A DNA stretch of 7,837 nucleotides from positions 1 through 7,837 of the forward strand of contig JAKQBV010000325.1 in assembly GCA_029573925.1 (NCBI GenBank), in the 5' to 3' direction. Each line of letters begins with the position of its first letter. The first letter of the stretch is position 1. Below the pieces are notes generated by a model. That model ran no database searches and was not told the DNA's origin. It worked only from the letters and a program-made list of their open reading frames with translations. The stretch comes from a bacterium. GTDB lineage: Bacteria > UBP15 > UBA6099. The translations under genes were made by a program, and so were the position numbers. Of this stretch, positions 1-6,094 are shown one piece after another.

Positions 1-2
1 AA

Positions 3-1106
3 TCGGGCGCGGTGGCTGACGATTTTCGAATAAGAGCCACTCTTCCCACCATAAAGCACATCCTCGCGGGCGGCGGCTCTGCTGTCCTGATGAGCCATCT
101 CGGCAGGCCCAAAGGCGAATGGAACTCGGCATTCAGCATGCGCCCCGTTCTGGACTCTCTCAGAAAACTCTTAGACGCTCCAGTCGACCTAGCGGACGAC
201 TGCATAGGCGAATCGGTAAAAGCCCTCGCGGCGAACTTGGAGCCGGGCGCCGTTCTTCTCCTTGAAAACGTCCGATTCCACAAGGGCGAAACAAAGAACG
301 ATCCTGAATTCACTAAGCAACTGGCGGAGTTGGGAGACCTGTTCGTGAACGACGCGTTCGGGGCCGCGCACAGGGAACAGTCGTCCGTGACAGGAGTCGC
401 GGCGTTCCTGCAACCGGCGGTGGCAGGGTTCCTGATGAAAAAAGAAATCGAATATATGGACAACGCGCTGTCTAATCCCGGCAGGCCGTTCGTCGCGCTG
501 CTCGGCGGCGCAAAAGTGTCGGACAAAATTCTCGTCATAGAGAACCTCATCGGGCGAGTAGATTCGATACTTGTCGGAGGCGGCATGGCCTTCACGTTCC
601 TAAAAGCGATGGGACGCGAGATAGGCTCCTCAAAACTCGAAGCGGACAGGCTGGCGGACGCCTCTCGATTGATGACGCTAGCGCGCGACAAGGGCACGGA
701 GCTTATTCTTCCAGTGGACATCGTGGCGGCTGACAGATTTGCGGAGGACGCCGACGCGGCAATTGTCTCCGCAGACGCCATCCCTGCGGATCGAATGGGG
801 CTGGACATCGGCCCGGAGACATCCGAGTTGTTCGCCGGAAAAATCAAAGCGTGCAAGACGCTCGTGTGGAACGGGCCGATGGGCGTTTTCGAGATGGAGC
901 GGTTCGCGGGTGGAACCCGCGCGGTGGCGGAAGCCGCGGCAAGCTCGGACTGCGTCTCGATAATCGGCGGGGGAGACTCAGCGAGCGCGGTCCGCAAGAT
1001 GGGTCTGGCCGACAAATTTTCTCACGTGTCCACCGGCGGCGGGGCATCCTTGGAAATGCTGGAAGGCAAAAAACTTCCCGGCGTCGAGGCCCTCACCGAC
1101 AAGTGA
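3..1106 (+). CDS. pgk: Phosphoglycerate kinase, 5'-truncated by the window edge
   Basis: Catalyses reversible phosphate transfer between 1,3-bisphosphoglycerate and ADP in cytoplasmic glycolysis/gluconeogenesis. The reading frame is open from the first bases, and the visible part begins at a segment (DDFRIRATLPTIKHIL) that in complete enzymes lies about 35 residues in. The GTG at 12 is therefore not the real start; the start codon and the N-terminal substrate-binding segment lie outside the window. Family signatures run in order: MSHLGRPKG, LLLENVRFHKGE, VNDAFGAAHR (the substrate-binding lobe), LLGGAKVSDKI, GGGMAFTFLKAMG, NGPMGVFE, GGGDSASAV and STGGGASLEML (the nucleotide lobe and hinge). 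About 367 residues are visible, against a usual 390-400. It ends at TGA in the usual place (LPGVEALTDK). An upstream partner such as gap is common but cannot be seen. It converges on the sensor-kinase gene. Confidence 0.97.
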   Translation, partial: SGAVADDFRIRATLPTIKHILAGGGSAVLMSHLGRPKGEWNSAFSMRPVLDSLRKLLDAPVDLADDCIGESVKALAANLEPGAVLLLENVRFHKGETKNDPEFTKQLAELGDLFVNDAFGAAHREQSSVTGVAAFLQPAVAGFLMKKEIEYMDNALSNPGRPFVALLGGAKVSDKILVIENLIGRVDSILVGGGMAFTFLKAMGREIGSSKLEADRLADASRLMTLARDKGTELILPVDIVAADRFAEDADAAIVSADAIPADRMGLDIGPETSELFAGKIKACKTLVWNGPMGVFEMERFAGGTRAVAEAAASSDCVSIIGGGDSASAVRKMGLADKFSHVSTGGGASLEMLEGKKLPGVEALTDK

Positions 1107-1156
1107 CGCGCCGCAGCGCAACTCCGCCTTACGTTATTTGCATATACGTAAAATTA

Positions 1157-1316
1157 AATAAAACTTCCCATTAGTCATTTGATAAAACAGCATCATGCGC
1201 AAAAGGAAAAAGCTTTTGCGCATGGCGCGCTTGGTAGTGGATGGAATCATCTAATAACATGCATAGCAAAGCGAAAAATGATTGTCTCAAGACCGTAAAA
1301 CCTAATGGGATTTATT
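1157..1316. repeat. Inverted-repeat-bounded element of about 160 bp in the convergent gap
   Basis: The gap between pgk and the sensor kinase (1107-1373) has no credible gene. Within it, TCCCATTAG (1166-1174) is matched by its reverse complement CTAATGGGA (1302-1310). The match continues outward as AATAAA (1157-1162) against TTTATT (1311-1316), after three unpaired bases on the left. A nested pair, TCATTT (1175-1180) and AAATGA (1276-1281), lies just inside, and a perfect 12-bp hairpin (1194-1224) sits in the interior. Terminal inverted repeats around a short AT-rich non-coding segment suggest a MITE-like element or a structured RNA. I see no clear target-site duplication, and chance pairing in AT-rich DNA remains possible. 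Confidence 0.35.
1194..1224. terminator. Perfect 12-bp hairpin, possible bidirectional terminator
   Basis: CATGCGCAAAAG (1194-1205) pairs perfectly with CTTTTGCGCATG (1213-1224) around the 7-nt loop GAAAAAG. It lies about 90 nt after the pgk stop and about 150 nt after the sensor-kinase stop, where convergent genes need termination. Neither side has a classical U-tract. The minus-strand transcript continues into ATGCTGTTTTATC, which is weakly T-rich; the plus-strand transcript continues into GC-rich sequence. It could be a weak terminator for the minus-strand operon, an RNA-stabilising hairpin, or the core of the surrounding repeat element. The structure is certain; the role is inferred. Confidence 0.4.
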
Positions 1317-1373
1317 CCTGATTCGACTGTCTTATCTACGAATCCGGGTTGAATCCGAAAAATGCTAGAAGGC

Positions 1374-2045
1374 TCAGGAACCTGAATTTGCGCGCTCATT
1401 TTCAGGTTGCTCCGGAGGGGCTAGTGGCAAGAGGATGTCGAACTCCGCCCCGCTTCCGGGAGGCGAGAGGACTTGAATCAAACCGTTGTGCCGCTCGATT
1501 ATTTTGTACGTTATAGACAGCCCCAGACCAACTCCGTCGCCTCTGGTCGTGAAGAAGGGGTCGAATATTCTTTTTAAATTTTCGGGCTTCACGCCGGGGC
1601 CTGTGTCGCGGATTTTTATGAGCGCGGCAGCGCTTTCAATCCCTGTTGAGACATCGAGCGTTCCGCGCCCTTTCATGGCCTGAGCCGCGTTCAGCGCGAT
1701 GTTCATCACCGCCTGAGTTATCTCTTTCTTTCCGCCCTTGATCAGCGGGGACTTCTGGGGACTAGTTCGTTTCACTTCAATGTGTTTCATCATCTTATGG
1801 AAGCTCAGCATGCGGAGGGCCTCGTCCACCGCGTCGTCTGCGGCGAAAACCTGATCCTCGGCCGCTGCGGGCCTTGAGAATTCCAGAAGGTCTCTAATCG
1901 TCTGATCGATAAACCCCGCCTCTTGAGCGATGCGCTCCAAATAGTGGCTGGTTTTTTCCGGCGGAGCCGTATTAATCAATTGAACATAGCCTAGTATGGC
2001 GGCTAGCGGGTTTCCGATTTCGTGGGCGACGCCGGCAGCAAGCTC
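1374..2045 (-). pseudogene. Sensor histidine kinase, C-terminal half (HisKA + HATPase) after an in-frame TGA
   Basis: These 223 codons continue, in the same frame, the sensor protein encoded just upstream; only the TGA at 2046-2048 separates the halves. The first residues are ELAAGVAHEIGNPLAAILGY, the HisKA H-box, with the phosphoacceptor His encoded at 2022-2024. The ATPase motifs follow: N-box (ITQAVMNIALNAAQAM), G1 (IRDTGPGV), F-box (FDPFFTTR) and G2 (GDGVGLGLSITYKII). The arrangement resembles the NtrB/AtoS-type kinases. No ATG or GTG lies between the TGA and the H-box. The first possible restart, a TTG at 1979, would lose the catalytic His. Without readthrough or correction this half is therefore unlikely to make a working kinase. 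No response regulator gene follows; the operon ends at 1374. Confidence 0.8.
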
Positions 2046-2048
2046 TCA
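2046..2048 (-). other. In-frame TGA interrupting the sensor kinase
   Basis: The protein reads ...ESGKLAAV, TGA, ELAAGVAHEIGNPL... with no frame change. In homologous kinases this residue of the SGKLAAVGELAAG-type segment is normally Gly. A single base change (GGA to TGA) accounts for it. It may be a true nonsense mutation, a sequencing or assembly error, or a strain polymorphism. TGA is the ordinary terminator of pgk and of other genes in this window, so genome-wide reassignment of UGA to Gly is not supported. Confidence 0.9.
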
Positions 2049-3137
2049 GACCGCCGCCAGTTTGCCGGATTCCACAAGCTGGTCCTGATTGATTTTTATC
2101 TCCGCGTCGCGCTGGGTCAAAGCCTCGGCCATCCTGTTGAAAGCTGTCGCAAGTTCTCGAAGCTCGTCAGGCCCGGAGGCGTCGAGCCGCCGCCCGAAAT
2201 CCCCCGCCTGTATTCTTTCCGCTCCGTCAATCAGTTCGCCGATGGGCGATACTATTCTGCGGGAGAGGCGGGCGCTAGCGAACGCGGAGACGGCCAGCGC
2301 AAAAGCGGTTATGGCCGCTATCGCGGCTAACCCCTGTTTCAGCGCTCTCGCTATCCTGTTTTTCGGGTACAGCGCGAGCAGGCGCGCCGGTTCCCCCCCC
2401 TCAATTCGCAGCTCGGAACTATGGATAAGGTACGATTTTGAAAGCGTCGAAGCGATGTCAGGCTCCTGTCCGGGCGCGCGCGCGGTGGAGGCGATTATTT
2501 CTCCCCGGCGCTCTATTGCCAGATCGGCCTGTGTCATCTCCCTCGCCATTCCCACAAACCTGTCGTCCAGATGGAATCCGATGCGCACGAATCCTATGAT
2601 TTCGCCGTCTTCGCCTTTGGTCGGAGCGATGGCCACTATTCCGAGGCCGCCGGGGAAGACAGGCTCAATTCCCGCGGACGGCTCTCCTGAGGTCGTGGCG
2701 CGGTGAAACGCCGGACTTAGGAACAGAGGCTCGGAAAGCGCGACCATTTCGAATTCGGGCGGGAGAGGGCGGCGGGAGGCTCTTATCGTCGATACTCCGT
2801 CCGCTCCGGCGACTGTTATAAAGTCCGCCTCGATATTTTTCAATTCCTTTTCTATTTCCGCCGATATGCGCTCCCTGTCTTCAGCCGGGAGTCCGGAGCG
2901 TATCTCATAGTTCTGAGCCAGCAGGCGCGATGTAAGCTCCGCTCCTTCGAGGTTGCGGGAGATGACGCTTCCGGCAAGAAGCGCGGCGCGGGTCATGTCC
3001 TCTCTTGCGGCGGATTCGAGGTAGCGCGCGGCGAACACCGAGTACGCCGCGCCGAATATCAGCGCCGCGAACGCAAGCGTCAGCAGGTTCGACCTCATCA
3101 GCCTGCCGAACATTGTGGTTCGCTTATTTTTTGACAT
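2046..3137 (-). CDS. Sensor histidine kinase, N-terminal sensory half (TM-periplasmic-TM-HAMP)
   Basis: Membrane sensor portion of a two-component kinase, 363 residues from ATG 3137 to the in-frame TGA. A transmembrane helix spans about residues 17-38 (LLTLAFAALIFGAAYSVFAA). A periplasmic ligand-sensing region of about 225 residues follows, probably Cache-like by length and by its GEIIGFVRIGFHLDD segment. The second helix is at about 267-289, HAMP at about 290-342 (RRIVSPIGELIDGAERIQAG), and a linker helix leads into the H-box. Read through the TGA, the whole protein would be about 587 residues. ATG 3137 is preferred over an upstream in-frame TTG (3158); ATG 3113, ten bases past the lipoprotein stop, is an alternative. 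The gene overlaps the lipoprotein gene by 14 nt, implying coupled translation. The ligand is unknown; the neighbouring lipoprotein is a candidate sensing partner. Confidence 0.85.
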   Translation of the reverse strand: MSKNKRTTMFGRLMRSNLLTLAFAALIFGAAYSVFAARYLESAAREDMTRAALLAGSVISRNLEGAELTSRLLAQNYEIRSGLPAEDRERISAEIEKELKNIEADFITVAGADGVSTIRASRRPLPPEFEMVALSEPLFLSPAFHRATTSGEPSAGIEPVFPGGLGIVAIAPTKGEDGEIIGFVRIGFHLDDRFVGMAREMTQADLAIERRGEIIASTARAPGQEPDIASTLSKSYLIHSSELRIEGGEPARLLALYPKNRIARALKQGLAAIAAITAFALAVSAFASARLSRRIVSPIGELIDGAERIQAGDFGRRLDASGPDELRELATAFNRMAEALTQRDAEIKINQDQLVESGKLAAV

Positions 3138-3711
3138 GCGCCATGTGCAGTTGCGCAAATATGCCTGTCGAGTTCATGTGCGACAGGATTCGCGCCACCG
3201 CCTCCTTGAGCGATGATCCATCGTCTTCCATCACGCAGATGTGTTTCCAGCCAAACTCCGGCGTGTAATAGTAAGGAATAAGATTGAGCGGTTCGCATCC
3301 TCCGTCGCCCTCAGGGAGAAAAACAATATCGATTTCCGGCCCGGCTCTTTCCCCCTGTTTTAGAATCTCGACGTTGGATTTGATTTCGAGCATGAGGGCG
3401 ATTTCAGCCGCAAGCTCCGGGATGAAGCCTCGCGGCGCGCCGATTTCAGAGTCGATATGATAAAGCTCGCGGTCTGACGAAGGGACGATGGCTACGCGAA
3501 GAATGCCTTTTTCGCGCGCCGCTTTGAGTCTGCCCGAGTTCGGCAGCCCCGCAGTCAAGCGTTTGGAAATCGTATGGATTATTTCGCTTTGAATCGAGTC
3601 GGCGGATGATGGCGGCGAAGCCGGTCCGGCGACCCTCCGATTGCCTGCGCACCCGGCGGTTATGAGAGCCGCGGCCGCAATAGCGGCTATCGCCCTTATC
3701 CCGCGCCTCAT
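3124..3711 (-). CDS. Small lipoprotein resembling a truncated family-3 solute-binding protein
   Basis: 195-residue predicted lipoprotein. The N-terminus (MRRGIRAIAAIAAAALITAG, then Cys21) is a lipoprotein signal peptide with an ITAGC-type lipobox. After a low-complexity Ala/Pro/Ser linker comes a segment like the first lobe of SBP_bac_3 proteins: LKAAREKGILRVAIVPSSD, then GFIPELAAEIALML, then a DIVF stretch and PYYYTPEFGW. It then passes directly to a C-terminal helix (SLKEAVARILSHMNSTGIFA) like the end of such proteins. Complete members usually exceed 240 residues, so most of the second lobe seems missing. The start at ATG 3711 is supported by GGAG (3720-3723) with 8-nt spacing and by the signal peptide; longer upstream readings run through the TPR gene. 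The ATG overlaps the TPR stop (ATGA). It may present a ligand to the adjacent sensor kinase (inference). Confidence 0.75.
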   Translation of the reverse strand: MRRGIRAIAAIAAAALITAGCAGNRRVAGPASPPSSADSIQSEIIHTISKRLTAGLPNSGRLKAAREKGILRVAIVPSSDRELYHIDSEIGAPRGFIPELAAEIALMLEIKSNVEILKQGERAGPEIDIVFLPEGDGGCEPLNLIPYYYTPEFGWKHICVMEDDGSSLKEAVARILSHMNSTGIFAQLHMAHVKK

Positions 3712-4838
3712 GGTTGTCTCTCCAACTGTTTGATTAGAAGCTGAAAACGCGCGTTCGAGCGAAGCCAGTTGAAATCGGCGTCGTTCTTCAGCCTGTTGAG
3801 CAGCCCCGCCCGGCTCCAGACCGCTGCCTGTTCGAGGTTGTATATCGCCTTTTTCTCCTGTTTTGTTGTCGCGTAAATCTCTGCCAGAGGAAACCACGCG
3901 TCGTACGATTTGTCTATGGAGAGCGTTTTCTCAAAGTATGAAATTGCTTCGGGATATCTGAAGGATTCTTTATGAACCACGCCGAGTTGGAACAGGTATT
4001 CCGGATTGCGGGGGTCGAGCGCCGAGGCGGTCAATAGAGATTCAAGAGAAAGCAGTTTTTGTCTTTGAAGGTGAAGCGCGAGACCGAGCAGGAAGTGGGC
4101 GCGCGGTTCTTTCGGGGCGGAAGAAATGACTTTTCTGAGGGTCGCCGCCGCGTCCGAGAACGCGGCCTTGTCCATTTGCGCTCTGGCAAGAGAAAGCGCC
4201 GGCTCTATGAAATCAGGATCGGCGGACAGCGACTGCTGAAACAACGCTATCGCTTTCTCGGTCTCGTTCCGTTCGTAATGCCACACGCCTTTCCAGTGCG
4301 CGGCGGAGGCCGCCGAGCTTGCCGTTCCGAGTAGAGCCGATTTGTCGTTCGGCAGTTTTCTGCCGAGAGCGGTTTCAAGCGCCCCGCGCAACGCTCCGCG
4401 CGCCGCTTCAATTTCAAACTCTTTCAGGGTGAACGATATGTCGCGGACCAATCCCGTGTCGGGATTTATGACTGAGCCGGTGAACTGAAAGCCGGAGCGG
4501 TCGCGCGACAGGGAACCGTCGACGATGAAAGAGGCTCCGGTGTGTTGCCGCAGCGCGTCGCGGGTCTCGAACGCCATTTCGCGTCTTCCCGCTGCCGCCC
4601 ATCTGGAGGCGAGCCTTTTGAGGGCGTCGCGGGGCATCGCGCGTTCTTTTGAATTCAGGGAAATCGCCCGAATAGCGTAGTCGGTGAGAGCGAGAGCCGC
4701 CCATTTTTCCGAAAAATCGCTCTCGACATCAAAATCGAACACCAGAGCGTCGAAGTCGCCGGAGTAGGCAAACGCGGGAGCGCGTGCCGCCAGTATCAGC
4801 AGGCACACCGCCGTTATTTTAAATAATCGACTCGACAT
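3708..4838 (-). CDS. Secreted TPR protein with a TolB/FlgO-like N-terminal region
   Basis: 376-residue exported protein. A signal peptide covers about residues 1-24 (hydrophobic core TAVCLLILAA, likely cleavage after AFA). Residues about 28-160 read like the TolB-N/FlgO-type domain: a hydrophobic strand (ALVFDFDVES), a helix (ALTDYAIRAI), then GASFIVDGSLSRD and a strand with VINPDTGLV. This assignment is by pattern and moderate. From about 178 to 342 there are roughly five tetratricopeptide repeats, for example HWKGVWHYERNETEKAIALF and YLFQLGVVHKESFRYPEAIS. A closing NDADFNWLRSNARFQLL motif is common at the end of TPR proteins. ATG 4838 is chosen because it gives an intact signal peptide; it overlaps the kinase gene by 20 nt, and the stop overlaps the lipoprotein start. 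It is probably a periplasmic or outer-membrane-associated interaction scaffold; the partner is unknown. Confidence 0.8.
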   Translation of the reverse strand: MSSRLFKITAVCLLILAARAPAFAYSGDFDALVFDFDVESDFSEKWAALALTDYAIRAISLNSKERAMPRDALKRLASRWAAAGRREMAFETRDALRQHTGASFIVDGSLSRDRSGFQFTGSVINPDTGLVRDISFTLKEFEIEAARGALRGALETALGRKLPNDKSALLGTASSAASAAHWKGVWHYERNETEKAIALFQQSLSADPDFIEPALSLARAQMDKAAFSDAAATLRKVISSAPKEPRAHFLLGLALHLQRQKLLSLESLLTASALDPRNPEYLFQLGVVHKESFRYPEAISYFEKTLSIDKSYDAWFPLAEIYATTKQEKKAIYNLEQAAVWSRAGLLNRLKNDADFNWLRSNARFQLLIKQLERQP

Positions 4839-5772
4839 GTTCCATAACCGCGCGGCAACCTGATTCAGCGTCCGCTCCCAGTTCAAATTCAAAGGCGGGG
4901 GCCTGCTCGGCAATGTCTCCGCTCATACGCATGAGTTCCTCGCATGCGCGCTCCGTCATCGGCATTCTGTGCAGCCTCATCAGTCTAACCGCCGCTGCCC
5001 TCGCTGATAATGGCCTGACTGCGGGGATTCCTTCCATTCCTGAAAGAAAATATACCGCCCGGATAGGCGATAGCAGCCCGGCCGCAGGCGGCGAGAGGAA
5101 CTTTTCGTGTGGACTTGGCCTGAATCCTTTTTTCTTAAGAAGACTGATCTCATCCGTCGAAAGATCGGCAATTTCGACCGCTTCGCGACCGGGATAGACA
5201 CAGACTGCGCCGCAATCGTTTTTCGCGGTTGCGCAGGCGTCGTCTGAAAGATATTTCGCTCCTTGCGCGAGCGCGGCGCGCATCACGGTCGATTTCCCGC
5301 TGCCGTTGGGGCCGCAGAACATGACGGCTCCGCCGGCCCGCGCGGCGGAGGACGCATGAAAGAAGAAAACGCCGGCGCTCATCAACGTCAGGTAAATAAA
5401 ATTGGAAGCCGCCGCGCAGACGATTTGAGTGACGCGGCTTTCCGGCGCGGGCGGGACATTGAATACAGCCTCGCCGCTCTCAGGCTCCCATTCGAGAAAC
5501 AACTGCATTCCGGGTTCTGGAATCGGAATAGGCTCGGCTATTGAATTCTGTTTGATTTTTCCGGGATGGCTGTGATTGACGCTCAGGCGAAACAAATTTC
5601 TTTCGCTGTTTTTCGGCGGGGCGGCCATCGCGTTGTGCGCGTCACCGTAGAAAGAAACAAAAAAAGTTTCTATTACGTCGGGGCGGTCGGTGTCTATAGC
5701 AAACCGCCTGCCGAAGAGGTTAATTTCATAAAATTTTCTGGACGCCGGCGACGCGTCCCTGATGTTGCTCAT
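4819..5772 (-). CDS. HPr kinase-like P-loop protein of a PqqD/radical SAM peptide cassette
   Basis: 317-residue cytoplasmic protein with HprK-type kinase features: FFFHASSAA at about 136-144, a Walker A motif GPNGSGKST at 154-162, and LSDDA with the Asp pair 177-178. The VYPGREAVEI segment matches what follows the active site in HprK-related proteins. It lacks the N-terminal domain of true HPr kinase/phosphorylase; its N-terminal 130 residues are family-specific. Such proteins recur beside PqqD-like proteins and radical SAM enzymes (HprK-related kinase A and SynChlorMet-type cassettes, from memory) and as tailoring kinases in some lasso-peptide clusters, where they phosphorylate the peptide. 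ATG 5772 is used; an in-frame TTG at 5805 with upstream GGAG is a real alternative, adding 11 residues. It follows the peptide gene by about 190 nt and overlaps the TPR gene. The substrate is inferred, not shown. Confidence 0.8.
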   Translation of the reverse strand: MSNIRDASPASRKFYEINLFGRRFAIDTDRPDVIETFFVSFYGDAHNAMAAPPKNSERNLFRLSVNHSHPGKIKQNSIAEPIPIPEPGMQLFLEWEPESGEAVFNVPPAPESRVTQIVCAAASNFIYLTLMSAGVFFFHASSAARAGGAVMFCGPNGSGKSTVMRAALAQGAKYLSDDACATAKNDCGAVCVYPGREAVEIADLSTDEISLLKKKGFRPSPHEKFLSPPAAGLLSPIRAVYFLSGMEGIPAVRPLSARAAAVRLMRLHRMPMTERACEELMRMSGDIAEQAPAFEFELGADAESGCRAVMEHVESII

Positions 5773-5836
5773 GGCTGGATAGCCCGGCCGCAGCCGGATT
5801 GTCAATTCCTTTCGCTCCGGTTTAGTCGATCTCGCG

Positions 5837-5864
5837 CTAATACTTAATCCGGAGATTTTGACAA
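5837..5864 (-). promoter_or_regulatory. Candidate sigma70-type promoter upstream of the kinase gene (proximal)
   Basis: On the minus strand, TTGTCA (5859-5864, one mismatch to TTGACA) is followed after 16 nt by TATTAG (5837-5842, two mismatches to TATAAT). It would start transcription about 25-60 nt before the possible kinase start codons. It is weaker in its -10 than the distal candidate at 5875-5904. Confidence 0.3.
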
Positions 5865-5874
5865 ATTTGATTTA

Positions 5875-5904
5875 ATTATAAGGCAGAAAACAGTGGCGGC
5901 ACAA
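5875..5904 (-). promoter_or_regulatory. Candidate promoter for the kinase-TPR-lipoprotein-sensor genes (distal)
   Basis: On the minus strand a perfect TATAAT (5875-5880) lies 18 nt downstream of TTGTGC (5899-5904, three of six matches to TTGACA). It sits in an AT-rich stretch between the peptide gene and the kinase gene. This could let the four downstream genes be transcribed separately from the PqqD-radical SAM-peptide genes. No rho-independent terminator is visible between the peptide stop and this site, so readthrough from upstream is also likely. Confidence 0.4.
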
Positions 5905-5965
5905 CACAAAAGCGAGACGTTCCCGGCAAATGGGCGAAACGGCGGCAGTAGGCGCGGATTCTATT

Positions 5966-6094
5966 TTACTTGTCCGCTTCGGCTTCCATTATCGCCTTGC
6001 ACGATGGTCCGGTGTACACGTCCTTCACCGTTCCGTACTTCGTCAGGACGGGTTTGGAATAGGTTTTTTTGTTTTCGTTCTCATTCTTTTTCAT
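5966..6094 (-). CDS. 42-residue putative RiPP precursor peptide with YxxPxL leader motif
   Basis: Small gene encoding 42 residues, ATG 6094 to TAA 5966. Its ATG overlaps the TGA of the radical SAM gene (ATGA), and GAGGTG (6103-6108) sits 8 nt upstream, an ideal ribosome binding site. The peptide has a charged Lys/Asn/Glu N-terminus (MKKNENENKK). The segment YSKPVLTKYGTVKDVYTG follows, with Tyr12, Pro15, Leu17, Gly21 and Thr28. It ends with PSCKAIMEAEADK. The YxxPxL...G...T pattern is the leader motif recognised by PqqD-fold recognition elements, best known from lasso-peptide precursors. Together with the adjacent PqqD-like protein and radical SAM/SPASM enzyme, this makes it the likely modified substrate. 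The tail holds one Cys (32) and one Ser (31), possible modification sites. No lasso cyclase or leader peptidase is visible, so the product class is unknown. No transmembrane or secretion signal is seen. Confidence 0.75.
   Translation of the reverse strand: MKKNENENKKTYSKPVLTKYGTVKDVYTGPSCKAIMEAEADK

Noticed and set aside
2046..2048. UGA reassigned to glycine (genetic code 25), since the TGA sits exactly where Gly is expected
   Set aside because: pgk ends at TGA exactly at the family's normal C-terminus, and several other genes also stop at TGA. Gly codons are ordinary GGN throughout.
2046..2048. Selenocysteine insertion at the kinase TGA
   Set aside because: The position is a structural Gly in homologues, no Cys-containing equivalent is known to me, and I could not see a convincing SECIS-like hairpin just downstream.
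2089..2706. Plus-strand open frame of 205 codons opposite the sensor kinase
   Set aside because: Mirror of the coding strand with low-complexity Ser/Arg/Pro content; the minus strand has defined transmembrane, HAMP and sensor features.
3712..3897. 62-codon N-terminal extension of the lipoprotein gene
   Set aside because: It lies wholly inside the TPR gene, has no family-like sequence, and would bury the lipoprotein signal peptide. The ATG at 3711 has a proper ribosome binding site.
5896..5947. Repeated GGCGGCA motif between the peptide gene and the kinase gene, considered as a terminator stem
   Set aside because: The two copies are in direct, not inverted, orientation and cannot pair, and no T-run follows.
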